Assembly: GCA_944389975.1 (NCBI GenBank)
Contig: CALXOH010000049.1
Coordinates: forward strand, 1 to 57,658
Direction of reading: 5' to 3'
DNA length: 57,658 nt
DNA from: an uncultured Spirochaetaceae bacterium
GTDB taxonomy: Bacteria > Spirochaetota > Spirochaetia > Sphaerochaetales > Sphaerochaetaceae
Both the position numbers and the translations under genes were made by a program. The first letter of the stretch is position 1. Every line of letters starts with the position of its first letter. A model generated the notes under the pieces. It searched no databases and was not told the DNA's origin. It saw only the letters and a list, made by a program, of their open reading frames with translations. Shown here piece after piece: positions 24,018-32,067 of the stretch.

Positions 24018-25373
24018 CATCGATGCGTTGACGCCAGCCTGGCGGAATGCCTCTGAGAGTGCAACCGGAAGGGACGCGCCTTCCCCTACGGCGCCAAGGC
24101 TGTCCGTCTCGTCGGTCAAATTCCCGTTTCTGTCGTAAAGTCTTACGCTTCCCGTTACGTAGACAAGGTAACGCCCAGACGTGAACACTACGTCATCCTG
24201 ATTCAAATGCACGATGGCAACAGTCTCTGACGACCCGGAAGAGGAGAAGTACCCGGAGACCATCTCCTCATCCTCTCCAGTTCCTTTCTCTACGTCTATC
24301 TCCACGCCGGTCGACTTGAAATACTCGTTCATGCCATCGACTGCGACATTCCAATCGAGGGGAATCCCATGGCTGTCACTTTCGATTGCAAACACTTTCA
24401 TCGACCCCTCTTCATCATCCCCTTCGAAGTTCATGAAGATCACTTTCTCATCGATCAACGCCCATAGAGGAGACAAGAAGGACTCCCCAAGGCCCTCTTC
24501 GATCCTCTCAAGCTTCGAATAATCGAGATCGATCGAGATCATCAGATCGCCACCTCTTACGATGTACGGATTGGAAGAAGAGAATACGTATCTTCCATCG
24601 TCGTTCGTGCGCATCACCATCTCTCCAATGCCATCTGAGGAGAATATTCCGCTTCTCGTATATCGTATTCGTACCGGGGCATCGACTATCGGGGGATGCA
24701 ATATCCCGTGCCGACGCTCAAGGGAGACTTCGATGTTGCCGTTTGAATCGATGCTCGCATCGAGCATCATCCTGTCAAGGTATGTCAACAAAACATCCAA
24801 GAGCCGTCCGCTCTCATGATCCCTTTCAAGGACATCCCCTTCCATAGTGACGAGGAGTGCATCGAGTACGGAATCAAAGGCATCGACATCCCTGTTCTCC
24901 CTGTAAAAAGCGACAGCTTCACTCAAGAATCCGTCGATCCTCCCGTCCCTTTCGACCATCTTCCCGTACTCTTCGCTTCTCTCCTTCTGGTAGAGTTCAT
25001 CATCTAAAGTCAGAAGAAGGTAATGGCGGTACTCGCCGTCAACCCCACGTGTCTGGTAATTCCTCTCTACATTTCCTCCCAAGGATTCGATACGACCCGT
25101 GGATGCTATCTCCCTGTAGTAAAGCGTGTACGCATCCCGCCCTATCGACTGTGAGATGCGCCCAAGCACGTCCCTGAGCGCACTTTGACGCGCACCCTCG
25201 GCGCTGTCTGAAGAGCCGAACCCCACGAATGAGATCCTGAAACGATCTTCCGGAGGATTCGAAACCCACGAAGGAAGCCCCGAAAGGTCATTTCCGATCA
25301 ATGTCGTTATTGACGAGCAGGAAGAGAAAACAAGCAAAAAGATCGAGAAAATCAGAAGCGCAAATTTCCTCAT
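23997..25373 (-). CDS. LPP20-like lipoprotein
   Basis: A 458-aa lipoprotein with lipobox Cys19 (FSSC). The N-terminal part (about 30-135) matches the LPP20/FlgT-like pattern: PSWVSNPP, FVGFGSSDSAEGARQSALRDVLGRISQSIG and a later LLLTLDDELY. The rest is beta-rich and unassigned; the end VGEGASLPVALSEAFRQAG again resembles the repeated LPP20-type helix. It is the third gene of pepT - barrel protein - this gene; start and preceding stop share one base (TGATG type). Likely periplasmic or outer-membrane anchored; function unknown. Confidence 0.65.
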   Translation of the reverse strand: MRKFALLIFSIFLLVFSSCSSITTLIGNDLSGLPSWVSNPPEDRFRISFVGFGSSDSAEGARQSALRDVLGRISQSIGRDAYTLYYREIASTGRIESLGGNVERNYQTRGVDGEYRHYLLLTLDDELYQKERSEEYGKMVERDGRIDGFLSEAVAFYRENRDVDAFDSVLDALLVTMEGDVLERDHESGRLLDVLLTYLDRMMLDASIDSNGNIEVSLERRHGILHPPIVDAPVRIRYTRSGIFSSDGIGEMVMRTNDDGRYVFSSSNPYIVRGGDLMISIDLDYSKLERIEEGLGESFLSPLWALIDEKVIFMNFEGDDEEGSMKVFAIESDSHGIPLDWNVAVDGMNEYFKSTGVEIDVEKGTGEDEEMVSGYFSSSGSSETVAIVHLNQDDVVFTSGRYLVYVTGSVRLYDRNGNLTDETDSLGAVGEGASLPVALSEAFRQAGVNASMLLLSFI

Positions 25374-26275
25374 CAGAAGAGAACCCCCATCGAAAGCATC
25401 CCCTGATGCCCAACTATCGTGTTATATCGATATCCGAGTCGGTAGAAGAAGTTTGAAGCGGGGAAGTGCTCATACCCTGCATTCACCCCGATCCCCCATG
25501 AAAACCCATTATAATATCCCAGGAGGACCTCAACGCCCGCATAGAGCGCGCCGTCCTCAAGCATCGTGAAATCGGTCGAGAACATGTTTGCAAGGGATGC
25601 TCGCACTTCAAAGCCAAGTCCGCCGTAATATTTCAGAACGCCCCTGTCGTATACGACATCGAATAGGACGTACGGATAGAAATTACGCACCAGCGAAAGG
25701 TATCTGAGTGCAACTGATGCGTCGAAAGAAAGGCGTAGAAACGGGGATGAGAGCGAAAAGGAGAGCGCCCAGGAGGGTCCTTTCGACAACGAAAGCCCCG
25801 GCTTTAGTTCCTTTTCATAGAATGTCTTCAATATCGTCAGTTCACCGTCGCCCTTGCCTTGGGCAACACCTCTGACTCTCCCGTCCCTGTCCTTGATGTA
25901 AAACATGTCGCCGTAGCCATAACTTCCCAAGCTCGAGGAAATCCCTTCGTATACGTAATCAACGACATCCCCGTCGAGGAACAAAAGTGGTTCTGCATAA
26001 AGAGCGTTGGAAAGGAAGCGCACCATCTCATCCCGGTCCCGCGCACTTATCGAAAACTCCTTTCCTTCGATGGAAAACGAAAGAACGCCGCGATCATCCC
26101 CCAGTTCATACCCTGTCACCATGATGGGAACATCCTTTCTTCCGTCGACAGCTTCAAAAAACGCCATGTCCAGGAATTCCCTTTCCTCCCCGGGAAGCCC
26201 TTCGGGGTACGTGACCGAGGAGAAGAGAGGTTGGAGTAAAATGAGAAAAAGGGCAAGAAACAAAAGCTTTCTCAT
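25373..26275 (-). CDS. Exported beta-rich envelope protein, probable outer-membrane barrel
   Basis: A 300-aa protein with a clear signal peptide (about 1-19), an N-terminal globular part of about 130 residues containing YELGDDRGVLSFSIEG, and a C-terminal half of alternating hydrophobic and aromatic strands ending in MLSMGVLF, the terminal-Phe signature of outer-membrane barrels. I do not recognise a family. Start at 26275 overlaps the pepT stop as ATGA and is followed by the signal peptide; GGAG is about 13 nt upstream. Adjacent to an LPP20-like lipoprotein. Confidence 0.6.
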   Translation of the reverse strand: MRKLLFLALFLILLQPLFSSVTYPEGLPGEEREFLDMAFFEAVDGRKDVPIMVTGYELGDDRGVLSFSIEGKEFSISARDRDEMVRFLSNALYAEPLLFLDGDVVDYVYEGISSSLGSYGYGDMFYIKDRDGRVRGVAQGKGDGELTILKTFYEKELKPGLSLSKGPSWALSFSLSSPFLRLSFDASVALRYLSLVRNFYPYVLFDVVYDRGVLKYYGGLGFEVRASLANMFSTDFTMLEDGALYAGVEVLLGYYNGFSWGIGVNAGYEHFPASNFFYRLGYRYNTIVGHQGMLSMGVLF

Positions 26276-27495
26276 CGTTTTCCGCTCCAGAACGAGACCA
26301 ATGCAAGAAGGAAAGCGAGGGACGAACACATCTCAGAAAGGGATGCCCACTCAGAAAGCGAGTGGTAGTTGTGTCCGCCGGTGAATACGTTCGGGGATGG
26401 AACGCCATACTTTTCTGCAATCGCAGCTCCGTCCGTGCCACCCCTTATCGGGGAGTATACAAGATCGATCCCGATCCCTTTTGCAGCACTCTCAAGGCTT
26501 TTGACGACGTTTTCATCCTTCTCATTCACGCTCTTCATGTTGCTGTAGGAGTATTCGATGGAAACCGATGCATTCGTTCCGTCGAGCATTGCGATGGCTT
26601 TTGCCACGCTTTCAACTGCATTCACCCGATAGCAGAGGTTTTCCTTGTCAAAATCCCTCAGATATATTTCAAGCTTCGCGTCATCCACGCTTCCGGAGAG
26701 ACTCAAGGGAGCATAGTAGCCGTAATAGCCGTCTGTTGCCTCCGGACTCTCGGAACCCGGGAGGACGGAAACGATCTTTGATGCAGAGAGAAGCGCGCTC
26801 TTCATCTTTCCTCGTGCACTTCCGAGGTGCGTTGCAACTCCGGATATCTCAACAGTCACCTTTGCCGCGTTGAAGCATTCGAGTTCCACAACACCCTTCT
26901 CTCCCCCGTCGAATGTATACAAGACGCTGACGGATGAAAGGATATTTGAAGGAAACAACGAAGTCCCGCTTCCCGTCTCCTCGTCCGGAGTGAATATGTA
27001 ATATATCGTCGGGTGTGATGATTTATCGCGCTTTGAAAGTATTTCAGCGCTCTCCACGAGAACGGCAACCCCCGCTTTGTCATCGGCACCCAGCAGTGTC
27101 GTGCCATCGCTCGTGACAATTGCATCCCCGTCATGCCCTTCAAGTTCGTTTCTTCCTATGACGACGTTGCCAAGTGCGATGTCCGATCCATCGTACATCT
27201 CGTGTACGACAGCCTTCACGCCGTTTCCCATCACATCTTCAGCGACATCGACGTGGGCCATGAATGCAATCCCACCGTATTCTTCATTCCCATCAAGGCG
27301 TACGACGAGAACCCAGTCATCGCCGATGGAAGTCTCAAGTCCCATCTCCTTCAGCTCGGATGAAAGGTGCAAAAGCAGATCCTCCTGACACTTTGTCGTC
27401 GGCCTTCTCTTTCCGACAGCACTGCCATCGCTCATCGAATCGAATGAAACATAACGGAGGAATCTCTCCAAAAGCCTCTCTTTCTTTATTTCCAT
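26272..27495 (-). CDS. Peptidase T (PepT tripeptidase)
   Basis: A 407-aa M20B di-zinc aminotripeptidase acting in the cytosol. Zinc ligand motifs: AHVDVAED, LGADDKAGVA, PDEETGSG (catalytic and ligand Glu), the TFDGG loop, and the C-terminal FTGGHNYHS. GGTDGAA is also typical of PepT. It is the first gene of a three-gene operon with two envelope proteins that bear no obvious functional link. The second zinc domain and dimerisation lid (about 195-310) are complete. Confidence 0.95.
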   Translation of the reverse strand: MEIKKERLLERFLRYVSFDSMSDGSAVGKRRPTTKCQEDLLLHLSSELKEMGLETSIGDDWVLVVRLDGNEEYGGIAFMAHVDVAEDVMGNGVKAVVHEMYDGSDIALGNVVIGRNELEGHDGDAIVTSDGTTLLGADDKAGVAVLVESAEILSKRDKSSHPTIYYIFTPDEETGSGTSLFPSNILSSVSVLYTFDGGEKGVVELECFNAAKVTVEISGVATHLGSARGKMKSALLSASKIVSVLPGSESPEATDGYYGYYAPLSLSGSVDDAKLEIYLRDFDKENLCYRVNAVESVAKAIAMLDGTNASVSIEYSYSNMKSVNEKDENVVKSLESAAKGIGIDLVYSPIRGGTDGAAIAEKYGVPSPNVFTGGHNYHSLSEWASLSEMCSSLAFLLALVSFWSGKR

Positions 27496-27556
27496 AGCGA
27501 AAGTTTAGCACATGGAGGGGAAAATGATCAGCGTGGGCGACCTTTTCCCCCTCTTT

Positions 27557-28402
27557 TCATTTGTACTTGTCGATCATGGTCTTCACTTCAGTCACGATGT
27601 TGAATATCGCAAAGACTGCTATTATCAAGGCAGTGAGGATCACGGATCTTCCCATCGCAATGCTCGTGCTTATCATCGCCGATGCAATCGCCCAGGCGGC
27701 CGTGGGTTCCGCTGTCACATCCTCAAGCCATTGGTCGAAGGCAACTCCCGAATCCCCGGTCTGGGAGTATTGCACGATCGCCATGATCGTAACGGCCAAC
27801 ACCCCGGCTGCAACCGAGACTGCGCATGCGGCGGAGACCTTCCCCCAGAAGACCATGTGGGGGACGCACGCATATACGATTGCCGCGGTAAGCAGCACAA
27901 CGCTTTGGATCACCAGGCGCGACAGGTCCTTGTAGAACGCTTCCCGTTCCTGGTTTGTCAAAACACGTGCAGCCTCCTCCCCCGCTTCGTATATGAGGTT
28001 TTCCGCCCTCTTTGCATCCTCCCTGAGCTGGGAAAGATCCTCGTCCCCTACCAAAGGCTCAGCGGCATCGAGAACCTCCTCCACGCTCTGATAGTCATCT
28101 GCATAGACGCAGAACTCGAGGTAATCCCTTCCGCCCTCCTCCAGAGTACGGGTTGCGACATCCTCGGGAGAAAAACCCCTTCCAAGTTCTTCTCCGAATC
28201 CGGGGATCTCCGCCTCCAGGTCCTCGGGATCGAGATTCTCAAGGTCTTCCAGGTATAGTCCGATCAACCTCGACGAGCGGGATACGAGTTCCCTGTCCGA
28301 CAGCGCTTTCGGCCCGGAAAGCCCCATCGTACACGAAAACAGCATGATCAGAGCCATAAACAGCGCAATCATCCTGTTCACGTTCCTTTCCAATACAAGC
28401 AT
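27557..28402 (-). CDS. Uncharacterised lipoprotein with C-terminal membrane helices
   Basis: A 281-aa protein of no family known to me. It has a lipobox-like signal end (LFSC, C24), a long acidic helical middle (residues 35-150, rich in ED and L), and three or four hydrophobic segments between about 170 and 275 (VVLLTAAIVYACVP, ACAVSVAAGVLAVTIMA, SVILTALIIAVFAIF). The combination of lipid anchor and polytopic C-terminus is unusual. Start at 28402 follows AAGGAGGGCAT. It is the last gene of a four-gene minus-strand cluster headed by the PTS EIIA gene. Confidence 0.6.
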   Translation of the reverse strand: MLVLERNVNRMIALFMALIMLFSCTMGLSGPKALSDRELVSRSSRLIGLYLEDLENLDPEDLEAEIPGFGEELGRGFSPEDVATRTLEEGGRDYLEFCVYADDYQSVEEVLDAAEPLVGDEDLSQLREDAKRAENLIYEAGEEAARVLTNQEREAFYKDLSRLVIQSVVLLTAAIVYACVPHMVFWGKVSAACAVSVAAGVLAVTIMAIVQYSQTGDSGVAFDQWLEDVTAEPTAAWAIASAMISTSIAMGRSVILTALIIAVFAIFNIVTEVKTMIDKYK

Positions 28403-28416
28403 ATGCCCTCCTTTCC

Positions 28417-28935
28417 TCAAAGGCCGTCGATCTGGATTCCGATCATCAGAGCGAAGTAGTAGTTGCCGTAATACAGGAAACTTTCCGAGAGCGATGAGAG
28501 GGAATCCTGACTCAACCTTGCAGGATCTGTAATCACCAAGCGTGGTTCGATGTAGAAATACGGGAAGGAGAACGTCCAACCGATGCGAATCGAGGAGAAA
28601 AAGATGTTGCGTTCCACCGGACTTCCTGCGCCGAAGAACCTTCCGTATCTCAATAGGTCCACGCCGAAAAAGAGGCCAAGGGATGAAAACGGGTATACAT
28701 CGATCGATGTCCCGACATCCAGAAGCGAGTATTCCCTTTCGAGGTCGAATGCATACTGGAGGTCAAGGGATGCCCTTATCTTCCCATACCTGAACCCTAT
28801 CGTTCCCCCTACCCTCTTTCCATCCAGGAAGAAGCTGTCCAAAGCTCCCAGGTCAACACCTATCGAGAGGCTCGACGAGAAGACGGGAAATATGATCAGG
28901 AGTGATAAAAAAAGAGTCAAAAGCCATCTTTTCAT
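28417..28935 (-). CDS. Small outer-membrane barrel-like protein
   Basis: A 172-aa exported protein: signal peptide (MKRWLL... to VFSSS) then about eight alternating amphipathic strands (SIGVDLGAL, GTIGFRYG, ASLDLQYAF, LGLFFGVDLL, SIRIGWTF, FYIEPRLVI, YYFALMIGIQI). The strand count would suit an OmpA/OmpX-size barrel, but there is no terminal Phe; it ends QIDGL. No family recognised. No clear ribosome-binding site; an in-frame TTG at 28962 is possible but would add a poorer N-terminus. 14 nt separate it from the next gene. Confidence 0.6.
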   Translation of the reverse strand: MKRWLLTLFLSLLIIFPVFSSSLSIGVDLGALDSFFLDGKRVGGTIGFRYGKIRASLDLQYAFDLEREYSLLDVGTSIDVYPFSSLGLFFGVDLLRYGRFFGAGSPVERNIFFSSIRIGWTFSFPYFYIEPRLVITDPARLSQDSLSSLSESFLYYGNYYFALMIGIQIDGL

Positions 28936-28989
28936 AAAAAGAAGCTTATGACTCAGTTTCAAGCGCTTTAACGGGCAAAAGCGGCCAGT

Positions 28990-29475
28990 TCACTCTTCAG
29001 GCCATCCGAGTGCCTTTCTGAATTCCCCTTCCATCGACAGGAATTTCCTGGAAGTGAACTTCACTTCCTCATTCCCGTTTGCTTTTACCAAAAGGCCGGA
29101 GTGCCTTTCGTCAACCTTGCCGATCGAATAACTTCCGAGGGACGCTGTATCGAGGGACCAGATCACCTCAGCTCCCCCGAAATCCCCCTTTCTCTTGTGG
29201 AAAAGGAGGGTTGAATCGGATACTGAGAACACCCCGGATTGTATATTCTTCCCGTCTTTCGAGATCATTCCCGCGCGAAGTGAGAAATCTGCATCCTTTC
29301 CCAGGGCTTTCGAGACCATCTTCACCGTGATGAAGCTCGTAGTCATGTAGTAAACAAAACCAGAGAGGATCAATATGCCGACTGCATAGAGATATATGCG
29401 CCCTAGGTACATCGAGGAATAGACGATGTATGCAATTGATGAAAGGATTCCTACGACAGCAAGCTTATGGATCAT
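28990..29475 (-). CDS. Membrane protein with PH/GRAM-like domain
   Basis: A 161-aa protein: two N-terminal membrane helices (about 5-24 and 28-50), then a roughly 100-residue cytoplasmic beta domain with GVFSVSDSTLLFHKR, EVIWSLDTASLGSYSIG, LLVKANGNEEVKFTS and a closing helix with FRKALG. The order of strands and the final helix resemble bacterial PH or GRAM-like folds, which bind lipids or proteins. The call is structural pattern only. It overlaps the EIIA gene by 4 nt. Confidence 0.55.
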   Translation of the reverse strand: MIHKLAVVGILSSIAYIVYSSMYLGRIYLYAVGILILSGFVYYMTTSFITVKMVSKALGKDADFSLRAGMISKDGKNIQSGVFSVSDSTLLFHKRKGDFGGAEVIWSLDTASLGSYSIGKVDERHSGLLVKANGNEEVKFTSRKFLSMEGEFRKALGWPEE

Positions 29476-29882
29476 AAGAGTTCAAGGACCTCCCTTATCT
29501 CATCTTCGCTCGATGCATACATCAGTTCGTTTCTCACCTCTTGGTTTGAAAGAAGCTTCGCAATCTCTGAAAGGAATATGACATGGGGCCCTGACTGCCC
29601 TTTCGGGGAGAGTGTCAGCACGATGAAGTTCACTTTCTCATCATCCCAGGTAATACCGTCATTGCTCTTTGCAAATGCATAGGTCAGGCCGTCTACCTTC
29701 ACTGTCTTCGCATGCGGCAGGCTCGTTCCATGCCCGGAGTACGTACTCATCATCCTTTCGCGCTCAAGCACGCTCTCCAACACATCTTGATAATCATTGG
29801 GGAAAAGCCCTGATACGAGCTTGGTTATAGCTTCGGTTTTGTCCGATGCAACGAGATCGGGAATAATCAATCCGCTGTTCAT
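29472..29882 (-). CDS. PTS EIIA domain protein (fructose/nitrogen type)
   Basis: A 136-aa stand-alone phosphoacceptor domain of PTS_EIIA_2 type. The phospho-histidine is in GHGTSLPHAKT, and LSPKGQSGPHVIFLSEIAKLL is characteristic. No EIIB, EIIC, HPr or EI gene is nearby, so it is more likely a regulatory PtsN-like module than a transporter component. It heads a four-gene cluster of membrane and envelope proteins, so it might modulate them; that is inference. A 4-nt overlap couples it to the next gene. Confidence 0.85.
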   Translation of the reverse strand: MNSGLIIPDLVASDKTEAITKLVSGLFPNDYQDVLESVLERERMMSTYSGHGTSLPHAKTVKVDGLTYAFAKSNDGITWDDEKVNFIVLTLSPKGQSGPHVIFLSEIAKLLSNQEVRNELMYASSEDEIREVLELL

Positions 29883-29963
29883 ACCCCCGATTATAAAGAA
29901 AAACTGAACAGTTAGGAAGACAAGCGCACTTTATTATCCGAAAGACATCCACGAGGAGGAAAC

Positions 29964-32000
29964 ATGAAAAAGAAAGCATTGACACCATTGGTCATACTGC
30001 TTATAGCCCTCTTGGCAATCTCATGCCAAGGCGAATCATCGAGTGCGACGCTGAGGGTGGTGCTCGACTCATCCACCACGGAAAGGGTGATCGTACCTGA
30101 CGATTTTCCGCTCGACGTAGTCAAGTACAGGATAAGCGGAAGCGGCCCTGGGGAGCAGACGTTCAGCATCACTACATCACGTTCAAGCGCAACTCTGGAA
30201 GGGCTCCAGATCGGAGAGTGGAAGCTTCAGGCGACCGGTATGAATGAAGAGAACGTGCCGATAGTTGAAGGCAGCACTACGTTCACTTTGACGCAGAACA
30301 ACACGAGTGCGACGATACGCCTCGACTCACTCATAGGAGAAGGCAACCTCGAAGTGCTCATAACATGGGATAGAGACAAGGTATCGGAACCGGAACTGGA
30401 GATCGAACTGACGAAACAAGGGGAGGATATGAGTGAGAAAAGCGAATTGGAAGTCGACGTAGGGAATGCAAGGGCGACATACCGGAGAACCGGGCTTGAA
30501 AGCGGTTCGTACATACTCCAGGGAAGGCTGTACTCCCAAGGGGAACTTGCAGCAGGATTCACCGAGGCTGTACGGATCGTCGATGATAAAACGAGTGAGA
30601 AAGAGATCGAACTCATACTCTCCGAGTTTCCATCGTCCCCGGGAACTCTCCAGCTTCTCAACGATTCAGGGGTCCCTGTACTATGCTCCATAACGGGGCT
30701 CGAAGAGCAAGTCGAGTCCGGCAAAAGCGTAACAGTCACCCTTGAGCCGAACAATACGACGCTCAAGGACTTCACGGTCAAATGGTACCTTGACGGGAAT
30801 TACATCGACGAAGGCGAGAGCATTTCATTTGAAACGGACAGCGGACAACACAGGCTTGATGCGGTCGCATACACAGACAAGATCGGATCGTACGGATCGA
30901 CCGGGATAACGTTCGAAGCCTACGACAACACTGCCGTCGGAATTCCTGGAAACAGGGTCAAAGTCTCCGAGGATAAGGGGATATCGCTCGGACGCGATAC
31001 ACTCATACACTACCTGCCTGACGGAAAGTTCCTTATATTCAACGGACAGGATCAGAGCCTGCAACTTTGTGAAAATACATCATCTTCGGTAAGGGTTGTC
31101 GAGAGCTACGGGTCGGGCCGGATCGATGCGCTTGGGAACACCCCGGTCGTCGCATCATCCCAGATAATGGATGACGAGGGGAACGTCGCGATACTTCTCT
31201 CGACGACCGACGCACTCGATACAGTGCACCTCAACTACAACACATCCACAGGGGAAGTGACACAGATACAGAATTCAGGGGACTTGATGGAATCGATTTC
31301 CGACAAACGCTTCACAAGGCTCCTTCCGTACAGCTTCTACGACTCCAAGATCGAACGTTTCGTACTCTTCGCATCGGACAGTAACAACCACATCTACACC
31401 CTCGAACGCGATGCATCAAGCCTGTCACCGGATCCAGAGTACTTCCCGTACGTGGGCTATGATTTCACCATGGCATCATCGCTTTATTCCGAAACGTTCT
31501 ACGGGCCGGCGGCAATAGTGATATCCCCCGATGAGAAGTCGTATGTGATACTCGCAGAAAGCGGAGAGATGTTCAGGTTCGACAGTTCGACATATCCTCA
31601 GAAATCGGTGCAGTTCAAGATGAAGAACATCGAAGAAAGCTCATTCTCCAATGCAGCGGACATGGTTGCTGCAGACAACGTCGTTGTAATCGGCGGAAGC
31701 GGATACCTGGGTTCGTTCGACCCGTACATGGACACGAGGAAGAACATACTCAGCCTCGAATACGACGTATTGGACCTGGAAGCGGGAAAAGGAGAGAAAC
31801 CTTACGTATATGCAATCGGAAGCGATGAGGCGATACACATATTCTCGCTTGGGAACACGGGAACGATAAGCGAACTGACCAAACTTTCCTTGGATGGAAG
31901 CTACGACAGCATCGCGCTCTCTTCGGACGGGACAAAACTTGTCGCATACTCGAGCGAAGGTGGGGATGATATCGTTCTGTACAGAATAAACACACGCTGA
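29964..32000 (+). CDS. Large exported lipoprotein, beta-propeller-like
   Basis: A 678-aa lipoprotein: lipobox Cys21 (AISC), then Ig-like or fibronectin-like beta domains with FTLTQNNTSATIRLD and VTLEPNNTTLKDF (about 25-300), then a C-terminal WD/SMP-30-like region (about 330-678) with repeated strand blocks ending in short phrases such as LSSDGTKLVAYS and ISPDEKSYVILAES. A seven-bladed propeller is plausible. AGGAGG is 6 nt before the ATG. No enzyme motif; surface-exposed or periplasmic sensing or binding is likely. Similar large lipoproteins are common in spirochaetes. A terminator follows. Confidence 0.7.
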   Translation: MKKKALTPLVILLIALLAISCQGESSSATLRVVLDSSTTERVIVPDDFPLDVVKYRISGSGPGEQTFSITTSRSSATLEGLQIGEWKLQATGMNEENVPIVEGSTTFTLTQNNTSATIRLDSLIGEGNLEVLITWDRDKVSEPELEIELTKQGEDMSEKSELEVDVGNARATYRRTGLESGSYILQGRLYSQGELAAGFTEAVRIVDDKTSEKEIELILSEFPSSPGTLQLLNDSGVPVLCSITGLEEQVESGKSVTVTLEPNNTTLKDFTVKWYLDGNYIDEGESISFETDSGQHRLDAVAYTDKIGSYGSTGITFEAYDNTAVGIPGNRVKVSEDKGISLGRDTLIHYLPDGKFLIFNGQDQSLQLCENTSSSVRVVESYGSGRIDALGNTPVVASSQIMDDEGNVAILLSTTDALDTVHLNYNTSTGEVTQIQNSGDLMESISDKRFTRLLPYSFYDSKIERFVLFASDSNNHIYTLERDASSLSPDPEYFPYVGYDFTMASSLYSETFYGPAAIVISPDEKSYVILAESGEMFRFDSSTYPQKSVQFKMKNIEESSFSNAADMVAADNVVVIGGSGYLGSFDPYMDTRKNILSLEYDVLDLEAGKGEKPYVYAIGSDEAIHIFSLGNTGTISELTKLSLDGSYDSIALSSDGTKLVAYSSEGGDDIVLYRINTR

Positions 32001-32012
32001 TAGAGAAATTGA

Positions 32013-32060
32013 AAGAGGGGCTCACAATGAAATGATGAGTGAACCCCTCTTCTTTTCTCC
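32013..32060. terminator. Bidirectional terminator between lipoprotein and hydA
   Basis: Stem AGAGGGG-TCAC / GTGA-CCCCTCT with one mismatch pair (C/A) and an 11-nt loop; TCTTTTC follows on the plus strand and TTTCAATTTC on the minus strand. It lies between two convergent genes. Confidence 0.75.
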
Positions 32061-32067
32061 AGACTAA

